A DNA stretch of 64,000 nt, from assembly GCA_030765725.1 (NCBI GenBank), contig JAVCDF010000006.1, positions 1 through 64,000 of the forward strand, written 5' to 3'. This document shows positions 41,998-52,671 of this stretch, in pieces. Under the pieces are notes generated by a model. That model searched no databases, was not told the DNA's origin, and saw only the letters and a list, made by a program, of their open reading frames with translations. A program made the translations under genes and the position numbers. This DNA is from Candidatus Chlorobium antarcticum (lineage in GTDB: Bacteria > Bacteroidota > Chlorobiia > Chlorobiales > Chlorobiaceae). Each line of letters starts with the position of its first letter. Position 1 is the stretch's first letter.

Positions 41998-42771
41998 TTA
42001 ACTTCCCCGTGCCCCCGACAAAAAGCCCGCGAGACGCACTGCAGTGTCGCGCGAGATAACCCTTCCGGAAAAGGCCAGGACTATGTCGAGCATGGTCGGG
42101 TAAACCCGCATGCGGTTTTTCATGAGCCCTTTAAGGGCCGCTTTAACAACAATTTCGGGAGAAGAAAGCGGAAGGATGGCGTTGGTCCTTTCATGACCGG
42201 AAGTCTGAAAGAAACCGGTGTCGATAAAGCCAGGGCAGACAGCACTAACCTTCACCCCATGCTCTTTGAGTTCTTCGTGCATCGCTTCGGTGAGGCTTAT
42301 GACGAAGGCCTTGGTGGCTGCATAGAGTCCGAGACCGGGCACGCCCTGCAACCCGGTGAGAGAGGCAATGTTGATGATTCCTCCCTTTTTTTCGGCCGCC
42401 ATGTCGGCAGCAAAGAGGCGCGACAGGCGAGCAAGCGCCAGCATGTTGACCGACATAAGTTCCTCTGCCTTTTCAGGAGAGATGGCAGCAAAGTCGGAAG
42501 CATGGGAGAGGCCTGCACAGTTGACAAGAATATCCACGCTGATGGTGTTTGTGCGACAGAACTCATGAATGCGGCGAGGCGCGTCGGAAAGTGACAAGTC
42601 CTGACGGCAGACGAGCACCTCAACTTTTCGTGAACGGAGCTCTTCGGCAAGTGCAGCAAGGCGCTCCCCGGAACGGGCAACCAGCACAAGGCTGTTCCCC
42701 CGTCGGGCAAATTCACGGGCAAATGCCTCGCCGATACCCATTGATGCACCTGTTATCAGTGTGGCGCGCAT
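41998..42771 (-). CDS. Classical short-chain dehydrogenase/reductase
   Basis: This 257-aa oxidoreductase has the NAD(P) motif TGASMGIGEAFA (7-18), the NCAGL strand and the catalytic Tyr-Lys in YAATKAF, with Ser in INIASLTG. An Arg at the end of strand 2 (VARSGERL) suggests NADP(H). The PGFIDTGFF region is also typical. It resembles the DltE/YqjQ-like group; the substrate is unknown. It ends the eno-ftsB-ispG operon, 7 bp after ispG. Confidence 0.88.
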   Translation of the reverse strand: MRATLITGASMGIGEAFAREFARRGNSLVLVARSGERLAALAEELRSRKVEVLVCRQDLSLSDAPRRIHEFCRTNTISVDILVNCAGLSHASDFAAISPEKAEELMSVNMLALARLSRLFAADMAAEKKGGIINIASLTGLQGVPGLGLYAATKAFVISLTEAMHEELKEHGVKVSAVCPGFIDTGFFQTSGHERTNAILPLSSPEIVVKAALKGLMKNRMRVYPTMLDIVLAFSGRVISRDTAVRLAGFLSGARGS

Positions 42772-42778
42772 GGTACCT

Positions 42779-44839
42779 TCAGCCCTCCATCATGTCAACC
42801 CATCTGCCTCTCTCCCTGATGAGGCCGATAAGCCTTTCAACCGCCTCATCCTCGGGCAGGTTTTCTTCAACGCACTCCCTGCCTACATACAGACTGATGC
42901 GGTTTTTTCCAGCACCAACATATCCGAAGTCGGCATCGGCCATTTCTCCGGGACCATTGACAATGCAGCCCATGATGCCGATTTTCAGCCCTTTGAGATG
43001 CGCCAGCCGACCTTTAATGGATGCGGCGGCTTTTTCAAGATCGAAGTAGGTCCTGCCGCAACCGGGGCATGAGATGAACTCCGTTTTCGACATCCTGATG
43101 CGTGCCCCCTGCAGAATATTCAGCGCCAGATTGATTTCATCCGCCGGCTCCAGGGTGGTTTCAAGCGAAATCATATCACCTATGCCGTCCGAAAACAGCG
43201 TGCCGGCCTGGACTGCGCTCTGGATGATGACTGAAAGCCTGTCCCGTTCAGTGCTGCGGAATCGCGCCACAACGGGTACGCGGAGCCCGAGCCGAAGGCA
43301 TTCAGCAACCAGCTTTCTGGTGGCATAGAGGCCGGTATCGGAAAGGACCGAAAGGAATATCCGATCGGCAGAAATCGAGCGGGCTTTCCCGGCAAGTATC
43401 CCAAGCACGCCTGCGGGAGCAGCAATACTTGAAGAGTTGTGGATGAATGAAAATTCAACAGCCGGACGACCGATGAGGGCAAGCCGATTAATCAGCTCTT
43501 TGGGAAGCATTTCCTCTTCTGCAATGTCGAGCCTGACCTTGGCAACCTTTTTCTTGAGAAGCTCTGTAAACAGACCGGTGTCGGCCGTGGAAGCATTCAC
43601 CCGACCAGCGGCGGAGCCAAGACGCTGAAGAAGAGAGTTCAGAGCCTGAAGGTCTTCGGGGCTCTGGACTGAAACTGACACAAACTCAGAGCAGAGGGCC
43701 CCTTCGCCGAGCTCGGGACGAAGCCGCAGCAGAGCCTCAGCCAAGATGCCATCAAGGTCGGAAAGCGATGTCTGCAGCATAGTTTCAACCGGAGGAGGTG
43801 CATCGCCGCCAACCGGAATGCCTGCCAGTTCCACGGATGTGGAGAGCCTGCGGGCATAACTGAAGGGAGTGAACGGAGCGGGACCCTCGTCATTTCCCCC
43901 GTTCTTTCCTTTCCGGTCGCCTTCCAGCAGATGCTTGAGGGGAAGATGCGCCCGCTCGCCCTTTACCAAATGAAAATCGTTGTATTTTTTGACAATGGCG
44001 AAGCCGACAGGAACCTCGTTGACGGGGTCTTCAGTAAGGGAGACCCGAATGGTGTCGCCCAAGCCGTCTTCAAGAAGTGCCCCGATTCCCATAGCCGACT
44101 TGACCCGCCCTTCATCACCATCCCCAGCCTCGGTCACGCCGAGATGGAGCGGATAGGCGTAGCGGAGCTCACTGTCGGCCCGCTCCACAAGCAGTCTGTA
44201 CGCCTGAATCATTACCCGCACATTGGAGGACTTCATGGAAAAGAGAATGTCGTGGTAACCCGCATCTTCAGCCATTCTGGCAAACTCAAGTGCTGCTTCC
44301 ACCATACCATCGGGCGAGTTCCCCCTGCGGCTGACAATACGGTCGGAGAGTGAGCCGTGGTTGGTGCCAATGCGCATGGAAACCCCGAGCTTGCGAGCTT
44401 TTTCAACCAGGGGGAGAAACTCGCTTCTCACATGCTCCAGCTCGTCGCGGTACTCCTCATCCGTATAGTCTTCACCGGACGATTTCTTTGAGCGGGAGGC
44501 ATAGTTGCCCGGGTTGATGCGGATGTTCTCAACAAATTCCACTGCCTTCATGGCGGCACGGGCTGAAAAATGGATATCAGCAACAAGCGGAGTATTAATG
44601 CCTTCCCCGCGGAGCCGGTCGCGGATAAGGCGAAGGCTATCAGCATCTTTTTCCGTCGGAACGGTCAGCCGTATGATTTCGCACCCGGCCAAGGAGAGGC
44701 GGCGGCACTGCGCCACAGTGGCCTCAACATCAGCCGTATGAGTGTTGGTCATCGACTCAACCCTGATGGGCTGATACCCCCCAAGCGAAATGGAGCCAAA
44801 TAAAACTTCACGGGTCAAGCGACGGCGGTACTGGTACAT
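42779..44839 (-). CDS. ispG: 4-hydroxy-3-methylbut-2-enyl diphosphate synthase (long IspG)
   Basis: This 686-aa Fe-S enzyme makes HMBPP in the MEP isoprenoid pathway. The N-terminal TIM barrel has VESMTNTHTADVEATV and RINPGN. A large insert of roughly 260 residues separates it from the C-terminal cluster domain, with ISCPGCGRTYFDLE and GIMGCIVNGPGEM cysteines. The three-domain long form also occurs in Bacteroidota and plants (established). In this organism it supplies carotenoids, quinones and chlorophyll tails. Confidence 0.94.
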   Translation of the reverse strand: MYQYRRRLTREVLFGSISLGGYQPIRVESMTNTHTADVEATVAQCRRLSLAGCEIIRLTVPTEKDADSLRLIRDRLRGEGINTPLVADIHFSARAAMKAVEFVENIRINPGNYASRSKKSSGEDYTDEEYRDELEHVRSEFLPLVEKARKLGVSMRIGTNHGSLSDRIVSRRGNSPDGMVEAALEFARMAEDAGYHDILFSMKSSNVRVMIQAYRLLVERADSELRYAYPLHLGVTEAGDGDEGRVKSAMGIGALLEDGLGDTIRVSLTEDPVNEVPVGFAIVKKYNDFHLVKGERAHLPLKHLLEGDRKGKNGGNDEGPAPFTPFSYARRLSTSVELAGIPVGGDAPPPVETMLQTSLSDLDGILAEALLRLRPELGEGALCSEFVSVSVQSPEDLQALNSLLQRLGSAAGRVNASTADTGLFTELLKKKVAKVRLDIAEEEMLPKELINRLALIGRPAVEFSFIHNSSSIAAPAGVLGILAGKARSISADRIFLSVLSDTGLYATRKLVAECLRLGLRVPVVARFRSTERDRLSVIIQSAVQAGTLFSDGIGDMISLETTLEPADEINLALNILQGARIRMSKTEFISCPGCGRTYFDLEKAAASIKGRLAHLKGLKIGIMGCIVNGPGEMADADFGYVGAGKNRISLYVGRECVEENLPEDEAVERLIGLIRERGRWVDMMEG

Positions 44840-44884
44840 ATCCCTTGCTGGTTTTCCCCGGCAGCCTCAACTGAGGCGGATCCG

Positions 44885-45199
44885 TTATTTTTTGATAATG
44901 TAAAGCCTCTCCCCCTCGCGGCGAAAATTATAGCGCTCACGAGCGGCTTTCTCAACGCTGTCGGGATTGCCGACATTGCGAATGCGGAGCTCATTCTCCA
45001 CCATCCTCCGCTCTGCCTGCGCCTGAACATCAAGAAGGCGGCGGTTTTCCGCCTCCATTGATGCCCGCCGCCACAAACCATAATCGTCAAAGAGCATCAC
45101 GGCAGCCACAATCACCACAGCCACAATCGCAATCAGCTTTTTCGGATTAGAGCGGACATATTCCCAAACCCTCTGGATGATGGCATTCAAGGTTCCCAA
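44885..45199 (-). CDS. Septum formation initiator family protein (FtsB/DivIC-like)
   Basis: This protein of at most 104 aa has one membrane span (about 22-38), then a coiled coil (AENRRLLDVQAQAERRMVE) and the C-terminal AARERYNFRREGERLYII typical of FtsB/DivIC divisome proteins. No ATG fits. The start is TTG at 45199 or TTG at 45190; a GGGAG element lies 2 nt or 11 nt upstream respectively. It follows eno by 12 bp, the same eno-ftsB pairing seen in many bacteria. Confidence 0.85.
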   Translation of the reverse strand: MGTLNAIIQRVWEYVRSNPKKLIAIVAVVIVAAVMLFDDYGLWRRASMEAENRRLLDVQAQAERRMVENELRIRNVGNPDSVEKAARERYNFRREGERLYIIKK

Positions 45200-45211
45200 C
45201 GCTCCCGGTCT

Positions 45212-46549
<1,338 letters not shown>

Positions 46550-46686
46550 CTAGGGCAGTTTTTCAAAACAAAAATATATCCTTTTTCCGATGCAATTCAC
46601 CCCCCGGATGGAAGCAAAAAGCTCTTTTTTTTGTTAATTTTCATTTAGGACAGTTTTACACACCATTCCATAAAAAGGAGCCCACC

Positions 46687-48759
46687 ATGCAGCCAGCAGA
46701 GCCCACCGAGATACGGAACATCGTCATCACCGGCCATGCCGGATGCGGCAAAACAATTCTCACCGAGTCGCTTGCCCTCACCATGGGGCTCATCACCCGG
46801 GCAGGAAGCATTGAGGAGGGCAACACACTCTCCGACTACTCGACAGATGAAATTGCACGGAAACACAGCCTGAACAGCAGTCTTATCAACGGCATCTGGA
46901 AGGGCTGCAAAATCAACATTATCGACACCCCCGGCCTTCTCGACTTCCACGGTGATGTGAAGTCGGCCATGCGCGTAGCCGACACGGTGCTTGTGGCGGT
47001 CAACGCCTCAACCGGAGTTGAGGTTGGGACTGACGCAATCTGGGACTATACGAAGGAGTACTACAAACCGACAGCCTTTGTCATTACAAAACTCGATGCC
47101 GACCGCACAGCATTCGGCGACACTATCGGTGAGCTGCAGGAGCATTTCGGCCATCTGGTCACCCCGATACAGTTTCCGGCCGAAGAGGGCCCCGGACACC
47201 ACATCCTTATTGATGTGCTCCTCATGAAACAGCTTAAGTTCAACCCCGACAAACCCGGCAGCATGACGGTGTCGGACATCCCCGACCTCTACCTGAAACG
47301 AGCCGAATCACTCCATCAGCAGCTTGTTGAAGCGGTTGCCGAGACTGATGAGGAGCTGATGGAGCACTTTTTCGAAGAGGGGACCCTCACCGAAGACGAA
47401 CTCCGCGCAGGCATTAAAACAGCTCTGGTATCGAGAACTTTTTTCCCTGTGTTCTGCACTTCCCCGCTCCATCTCATTGGTACAGAGCGGCTGCTGAACG
47501 CCGTTGTGAACCTTTTCCCTTCCCCGATAGAACGAGGCCCCGAACACTCGCTCTGCCAGTCGAGCGAGAGCGAACAACTGCTTGAGCCCGACCCGAAGGG
47601 GCCGACAGTCGCCTTTATTTTTAAGACAATGAGCGAACCAAGAGTGGGAGAGGTCTCCTACCTGCGGGTCTATTCAGGCCATCTCGAATCCGGCCATGAG
47701 CTGCAGGATGTTCCTTCTGGACAGATGGAAAAACCCGGACAGGTGTTCACCATGATTGGAGAGAAACGGCTTCCTGTCGACAGCCTTCTGGCCGGCGACA
47801 TTGGAATGGTGGTAAAACTGAAGGGCGCACATACCAATGACACCCTTGCCGACAAAGGAACGAACTGCCGAATCAGCCCCATTGTTTTTCCCGAGCCGGT
47901 GCTTGCCACGGCCATTGTTCCTGTGGCGCAGGGAGACGAGGAGAAGATTTCTTCAGGGCTTCACCACCTCCATGAAGAGGACCCCAGCTTCAGCATTGGC
48001 CACTCGGTGGAGTTCAACCAGACCATTCTGAAAACACAGGGGGAAACCCATCTCGACATCATTCTCAGCCGTCTGCAGGAGAAATTCAATGTGAAGGTTG
48101 AAACGGCCCCTGTAAGGATGCCCTACCGCGAAACCATCCGCACCTCCGCCTCTGCACAGGGACGCCACAAAAAACAGTCCGGAGGACGGGGTCAGTACGG
48201 CGATGTATGGCTTCGGCTTGAGCCTTTAGCCCGCAACAGTGGCTTTGCGTTTGCCAGCGAAGTGGTCGGCGGGGTGGTTCCAACCCGCTATATACCGGCC
48301 ATTGAGAAGGGACTGCGCGAAGCGGTTGTGTCGGGACCGCTCACGGGCTATCCTGTAGTTGACCTGAAAGCGGCAGTTTATGATGGATCTCACCACCCTG
48401 TCGACAGCTCAGAAGTTGCGTTCAAAATAGCGGCCGGGCTTGCTTTCAGGGCGGCCATAGAGAAAGCAAAACCGATGCTACTTGAACCCTTTGTTACTGT
48501 AGAAGTGCATGCGCCGGAACAGTATACCGGCGAGATAGTAGGCGACATTTCCTCACGAAGGGGAAAAATTCTCGGTATGGAGGCGGATGTGCGGATGCAG
48601 ATTGTGAAGGCCCAGATGCCCGAAGCCGCAATGCACGACTTCCATCACGCACTTACGCGACTGACGCAGAGCCGGGCGCGATACTCATACTGCTTCAGTC
48701 ATTATGAGGAAGTACCTGCAGATGTTGCGAGGCAGTTGATTGCAGAAAAAGAGGGCTGA
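46687..48759 (+). CDS. Elongation factor G-like GTPase (paralogue, non-canonical)
   Basis: This 690-aa protein has all EF-G domains: G domain to about 270, then domains II-V. Domain IV has HKKQSGGRGQYGDVWL. The G motifs diverge from true EF-G: G1 is GHAGCGKTI (16-24), the switch I RGITI block is absent (RKHSLNSSL instead), G3 is DTPGLLDF and G4 is TKLD (134-137) in place of NKMD. It belongs to the EF-G-like group that includes FusA2 proteins. Such paralogues may work in ribosome recycling, or lack translocase activity. A strong AAGGAG precedes ATG 46687 by 6 nt. It is monocistronic. Confidence 0.88.
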   Translation: MQPAEPTEIRNIVITGHAGCGKTILTESLALTMGLITRAGSIEEGNTLSDYSTDEIARKHSLNSSLINGIWKGCKINIIDTPGLLDFHGDVKSAMRVADTVLVAVNASTGVEVGTDAIWDYTKEYYKPTAFVITKLDADRTAFGDTIGELQEHFGHLVTPIQFPAEEGPGHHILIDVLLMKQLKFNPDKPGSMTVSDIPDLYLKRAESLHQQLVEAVAETDEELMEHFFEEGTLTEDELRAGIKTALVSRTFFPVFCTSPLHLIGTERLLNAVVNLFPSPIERGPEHSLCQSSESEQLLEPDPKGPTVAFIFKTMSEPRVGEVSYLRVYSGHLESGHELQDVPSGQMEKPGQVFTMIGEKRLPVDSLLAGDIGMVVKLKGAHTNDTLADKGTNCRISPIVFPEPVLATAIVPVAQGDEEKISSGLHHLHEEDPSFSIGHSVEFNQTILKTQGETHLDIILSRLQEKFNVKVETAPVRMPYRETIRTSASAQGRHKKQSGGRGQYGDVWLRLEPLARNSGFAFASEVVGGVVPTRYIPAIEKGLREAVVSGPLTGYPVVDLKAAVYDGSHHPVDSSEVAFKIAAGLAFRAAIEKAKPMLLEPFVTVEVHAPEQYTGEIVGDISSRRGKILGMEADVRMQIVKAQMPEAAMHDFHHALTRLTQSRARYSYCFSHYEEVPADVARQLIAEKEG

Positions 48760-48764
48760 AGACT

Positions 48765-49523
48765 TCAGAGCGCTCCCAAAAGGGAGCGCAGCTTCAGCCA
48801 CCATACAATCCAGACCGCCTCGCGAATATTCTGGCGTGTCATTTTAGACTCACCGACAGTACGGTCGACAAAAACGATCGGGATCTCACGAATCGTAAGC
48901 CCTTTTTTCCAAACTCTGAAGTTCATTTCAATCTGAAACGAGTACCCTTGGGAACTGACACGCCGAAGATCGACGGCCTCAAGGGTTTCGCGCCGGAAGC
49001 ATTTGAACCCTCCGGTCGGGTCGGAAACAGGTAAACCGGTAACCAATCGGGTATAGATGCTGGCCATTTTTGAAAGAATCAGGCGACCGAGCGGCCAGTT
49101 GACCACATTGACCGTATTGTTCACATATCGTGACCCTATAACGAGATCGGCCGTTTCAGCCTCTTTCAGAAGTGCAGCTATCATGGCAGGATCGTGTGAA
49201 AAATCGGCATCCATTTCAAGAATGAACCGGTACCCTTTCTGAAGCGCATACCTGAAACCCGCGCGGTAGGCGGTACCGAGTCCAAGTTTTCCCTCGCGCT
49301 CCATAAGCGTAACGGAATCCTGGTGCTGCTGCCGGTCGCGCACAACTTCAGCGGTTCCGTCTGGGGAGCTGTCGTCAATCACAAGAACATCAAGCTCACA
49401 ATGGTAGAGAGAGTTGAGCGTGTCGAGCATGCGACCTATGTTCCGCGCCTCACAGTAAGTAGGGATTATGACAAGCGAGCTTGCCTCTTCTGTGCCTCTC
49501 GCAGCCGAAATTATTTCACTCAT
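48765..49523 (-). CDS. Polyprenol-phosphate mannose synthase-like glycosyltransferase (GT2)
   Basis: This protein of about 252 aa has the GT-A fold markers VIIPTYCEARNI, LVIDDSSPDGTAEVV, the DxD-type metal site EMDADFSHDP, and DPTGGFKCFRRE. The pattern fits dolichol/polyprenol-phosphate mannosyltransferases without the C-terminal membrane domain. It probably makes a lipid-linked sugar for envelope glycosylation. ATG 49523 is chosen over the longer frame to 49565, since upstream residues are not family-like. Its 3' end is 5 bp from the convergent EF-G-like gene. Confidence 0.9.
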   Translation of the reverse strand: MSEIISAARGTEEASSLVIIPTYCEARNIGRMLDTLNSLYHCELDVLVIDDSSPDGTAEVVRDRQQHQDSVTLMEREGKLGLGTAYRAGFRYALQKGYRFILEMDADFSHDPAMIAALLKEAETADLVIGSRYVNNTVNVVNWPLGRLILSKMASIYTRLVTGLPVSDPTGGFKCFRRETLEAVDLRRVSSQGYSFQIEMNFRVWKKGLTIREIPIVFVDRTVGESKMTRQNIREAVWIVWWLKLRSLLGAL

Positions 49524-49552
49524 AGGTGGCTCAGTGGATAAGGTGCGGAGGC

Positions 49553-49588
49553 AAAAAAAAAGCATTGCCCGTTATGGACAATGCTTTT
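49553..49588 (-). terminator. Terminator after pscB
   Basis: AAAAGCATTG (49558-49567) pairs with CAATGCTTTT (49579-49588). On the - strand it is followed by a run of at least eight T. It ends the pscAB transcript just before the glycosyltransferase gene. Confidence 0.88.
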
Positions 49589-49618
49589 ACAAATAACAGT
49601 GCGTTCGTTTCGCCCTCT

Positions 49619-50365
49619 TCAGCGTACCTCACGGTGGAAACGGTGGAGAAAACGCAGGTCGAAATCCATTCTTTCAGGAGGCGTGTAGGTAAAGTCGAGC
49701 GTCTCGCCTTGAGGAAGAATTTCAAGCAACGCGCCCGATGGGCACTCATCTGCAGAGAAACATGCCGAACATGAAATGCATGCATCCTGATCAATGTAGC
49801 AGCGGAAACCGCCCTCCTGCACATCTCCATAGAATTTGTAGCCGATTGCGTTGACCTTTGGCGGACATTTATCAAGGCAGAGACCACAACCTACACAGAG
49901 GTTCTCAAGAATAAAATAATGCTTTTTAGCGCGTGGTGCCGCTTTTTTTATTGGCGCCCCTGCTGCAGGAGCCACTTTCGCTGCCGGAGCGGCTGGTTTT
50001 GCACCGGGAACGGGTTTCGCTCCAGGAACAGGCTTAGCGCCTGGAGCAGGTTTTGCTCCAGCGGGTGGTTTTGCACCCGGTGCCGGCTTTGGCGCCGCCT
50101 TGGCGGCTGGTTTTTTGTAAGGAAGGGCGGACTCCTGAGCAACTCCGCAACGGCCCATATTCACATTAATTGGCTCAAGTCGTGCTTTGCCCGTCTGTTT
50201 TGGTGCGGGTACTTTAGGGGCAACAGCTTTCGGAGCAGCGGCTTTCGGTGCGGCCTCTCCGGGACCGGCAGGCTTAGCGGCAACTGCCTTAGGCTCTGCA
50301 GCCTTTGGTGCCGGCTTTACTGCAGGCGGCTTTGGTGTTTCCGTCTGTTTTACAGGATCGGCCAT
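49619..50365 (-). CDS. pscB: Photosynthetic reaction centre P840 iron-sulfur protein PscB (FA/FB)
   Basis: This 248-aa protein carries the terminal FA and FB clusters that pass electrons from P840 to soluble ferredoxins on the cytoplasmic side. Cluster motifs are C157-x2-C160-x2-C163-x3-C167-P and C196-x2-C199-x2-C202-x5-C208-P; the second has two extra residues compared with PsaC. The first 150 residues are a Pro/Ala/Lys-rich extension with a repeated PGAKP unit (about 93-127). It is 101 bp downstream of pscA and ends at a terminator. Confidence 0.96.
   Translation of the reverse strand: MADPVKQTETPKPPAVKPAPKAAEPKAVAAKPAGPGEAAPKAAAPKAVAPKVPAPKQTGKARLEPINVNMGRCGVAQESALPYKKPAAKAAPKPAPGAKPPAGAKPAPGAKPVPGAKPVPGAKPAAPAAKVAPAAGAPIKKAAPRAKKHYFILENLCVGCGLCLDKCPPKVNAIGYKFYGDVQEGGFRCYIDQDACISCSACFSADECPSGALLEILPQGETLDFTYTPPERMDFDLRFLHRFHREVR
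49985..50089 (-). repeat. Tandem PGAKP-coding repeat in pscB
   Basis: About six imperfect 15-18-nt units encode P-x-GAKP motifs at PscB residues 93-127. The codons differ between units, so the protein repeat is old or under selection at protein level. Confidence 0.75.
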
Positions 50366-50425
50366 CAGAAAACCCTCCTCTTGATTTGCATAAAAATCGT
50401 CTGTTGTTCACTTAAGCGGGGCATT

Positions 50426-50456
50426 CCTGTTGGAGCGGCACTGCCGCTCCAACAGG
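50426..50456 (-). promoter_or_regulatory. Strong intercistronic hairpin between pscA and pscB
   Basis: CCTGTTGGAGCGG (50426-50438) pairs perfectly with CCGCTCCAACAGG (50444-50456), with one more C-G pair and a 3-nt loop. No T-tract follows on the - strand (AATGCCCCGC), so it is not a standard terminator. It starts 11 bp past the pscA stop. A 3' protective hairpin would allow more PscA than PscB from one transcript. Confidence 0.75.
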
Positions 50457-50466
50457 GTCATGCATC

Positions 50467-52671
50467 TCAGGCAATCAGTTTCATCAGATAGTCGACAACC
50501 TGCGTCAACAGTACCTGTCCACTGACAGCAGCGTCACTTACAGTCGGCGGCAGGGGCGAATCAGTCTGGTAGAATCCGTTGGCGAGAAAGAGGAATACCA
50601 GCATGAATGTTCCTCCAAAGTACAGGAATGTACCTGCAAGCTTTGAGTCGGAGATGGTTAGAACCGGGAAACGGAACTGTACATCTCTGTTGAGGAATTT
50701 CTTACCCAGCCAGCGAATGGTACGAGTCTGGATATCAGCTCCTTCAAGACGGGATCCACGATCTTCGAACCATACCGCAAAGCTGATAAACCATATAAGG
50801 TGACCTATCATCAGAATTGTGGAGAGGTGCGAGCTTGAGAAAATCGTCACGGTCTCTGTCCAGAAGTAATAGAAAATACCCGAGGTGTAGTGGTGCGCAA
50901 GGCCAGCCACTGAATCCCACGCTTTGGCATCGGCAGCCGGAACACCATACATCATTGATGCAATCCATGCACCATCAATATACCAGCAGACTGCTGAAAG
51001 GCCTTTCACTCCCCAGAGCATTGCAAACCAAAGCTGATCCTGGATGGAAACGCCGCAGGTTCCGCCATACACAGGACCAAGGCAAGGGAACGAGTACGAG
51101 TTCTTTTTGAGCCCAAGATCATCCCAGAGAGGCGAGGTATGAGCGAAGAATGCAATACGCACAAGCGCAATAAGCGAGAAGAGCGAACCGGCTACGATAA
51201 CATGTACCATAACCCAGTCATTAATGCTCGGGTCAGCGAACATCCACTGGAACATCGGCAGAGGCTTCAACCAGTAGAACGACATCATGATGTTGGTGCC
51301 GAAAATATTCAGCTCGCAGATGGTATTCCATACGATAACAGCATACACGGAAAGCATAGTGGCAAAACAGAGCGCCATTACTGTTCCGAGAATCTTGACC
51401 TGAACTTCCTGGTCGCGGCCCTTGGTGATCCAGATGGATTTGATCTGGTTGTAGAGGCCGTTGAGCTGGATTTTAAGGAGATACTGTCCGCCATGGTAGA
51501 CACCGGCGAAGACATAGAGCACACCACAGATGATGTGGTTGAAGGCGATCAGGTTAATGACAACCCTCGACATGCCGAACGACTGGCCGTTCTTCGGAAG
51601 AATAGCAAAAGGAGCAAACTCAGAGAATTCTTTGCTTCCGGAGACGATTCTGCCTCCCTCCTGAACAAAGTCATAGCTGACCCGGTTGAAGGGCTCGCCA
51701 TAGAGGTAGAAAACAAGCTTGTCAAGTTCCTGATAGAACGGAGCAAAAGAGGGCTGCTGGAAAGCAACAAAAGCAATAACACCGATGGCAATATTGATGT
51801 AGCCGATGGCTGTAAGGTGGACCGAGAACGCCGCCTTCATATCGTCATTGAGGTGAATTGCCGCATTCGGAGGATGGTTCCACCAATAGATTCCAAGAGC
51901 AAAGAAGACTGCAAACCACACAAAAGACATGAAGGTCTCTGAATGGACGCTCTGGAAATCAGGAACCGGAGCATAACCGAGTACAAACCACATCAACATA
52001 CCCCAACCAAGGAACAGCAACGACATGTAAACTGCGTGAGGTCCAAGAGCGTCTTTGTAGGTTTTGGCACTGGTGCCATTGAACACAGCATCTCCGAACT
52101 TACCAAGGAAACGGAAGTCGCGGAAGTTGCCTGCGCGGCCCGTAAATGGGTTGGTCAGGTTGTGGGTCCAGTGACGCCATCCACCAAAGAGAAGAATGGA
52201 GCCTGAAAGGAAGTGAAATGCAGCCCAGCCGAGAAGATTAGTGGCTGCCTGCTGAAGGTCTGCGGTGTTGGTGCTGTAGGTATCAATGCCGAGCGATACC
52301 ATCCTGGGCTTTATTGTCAGGTAGAACCAGTTGTCATGGAAGCCGGGGCCACCGCCAAGAAAGGCAGGAAAGACCTGGATTCCGGAGATGTAATAAATGG
52401 CCATGAGAAAGCCCAGAACCCCAAGAAGAGCCAGATGACCACCAACGACCTGTTCGTCGTCAATCTTGTCGGTATCAAAAATCTGATACCACTTGGTGGT
52501 TCGGGTCTCCGTGCGCTGGAAAAGGAACCGCCTCATTTTGGCAGCATCCTGCTCCTTGATGACGGAGGGCGCTCCGGAAGCGCCGCTGCCTTTGGGAGCA
52601 GGAGTATTCCCCTTGGGAGGCGAAACCTTCGCTTTTGGCTCGGCTCCGGCCGGATTCACTTGTTCAGCCAT
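50467..52671 (-). CDS. pscA: Photosynthetic reaction centre P840 core subunit PscA
   Basis: This 734-aa core subunit forms the homodimer that binds P840, antenna bacteriochlorophyll and the FX cluster. The FX loop is FPCLGPVYGGTCG, with C530 and C539 (each monomer gives two ligands). Many hydrophobic spans follow a soluble N-terminus rich in Pro, Lys and Gly (1-35). An AAGGAG site lies 9 nt before the ATG. It heads the pscA-pscB operon; pscC, pscD and fmoA are not in the window. Confidence 0.97.
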   Translation of the reverse strand: MAEQVNPAGAEPKAKVSPPKGNTPAPKGSGASGAPSVIKEQDAAKMRRFLFQRTETRTTKWYQIFDTDKIDDEQVVGGHLALLGVLGFLMAIYYISGIQVFPAFLGGGPGFHDNWFYLTIKPRMVSLGIDTYSTNTADLQQAATNLLGWAAFHFLSGSILLFGGWRHWTHNLTNPFTGRAGNFRDFRFLGKFGDAVFNGTSAKTYKDALGPHAVYMSLLFLGWGMLMWFVLGYAPVPDFQSVHSETFMSFVWFAVFFALGIYWWNHPPNAAIHLNDDMKAAFSVHLTAIGYINIAIGVIAFVAFQQPSFAPFYQELDKLVFYLYGEPFNRVSYDFVQEGGRIVSGSKEFSEFAPFAILPKNGQSFGMSRVVINLIAFNHIICGVLYVFAGVYHGGQYLLKIQLNGLYNQIKSIWITKGRDQEVQVKILGTVMALCFATMLSVYAVIVWNTICELNIFGTNIMMSFYWLKPLPMFQWMFADPSINDWVMVHVIVAGSLFSLIALVRIAFFAHTSPLWDDLGLKKNSYSFPCLGPVYGGTCGVSIQDQLWFAMLWGVKGLSAVCWYIDGAWIASMMYGVPAADAKAWDSVAGLAHHYTSGIFYYFWTETVTIFSSSHLSTILMIGHLIWFISFAVWFEDRGSRLEGADIQTRTIRWLGKKFLNRDVQFRFPVLTISDSKLAGTFLYFGGTFMLVFLFLANGFYQTDSPLPPTVSDAAVSGQVLLTQVVDYLMKLIA

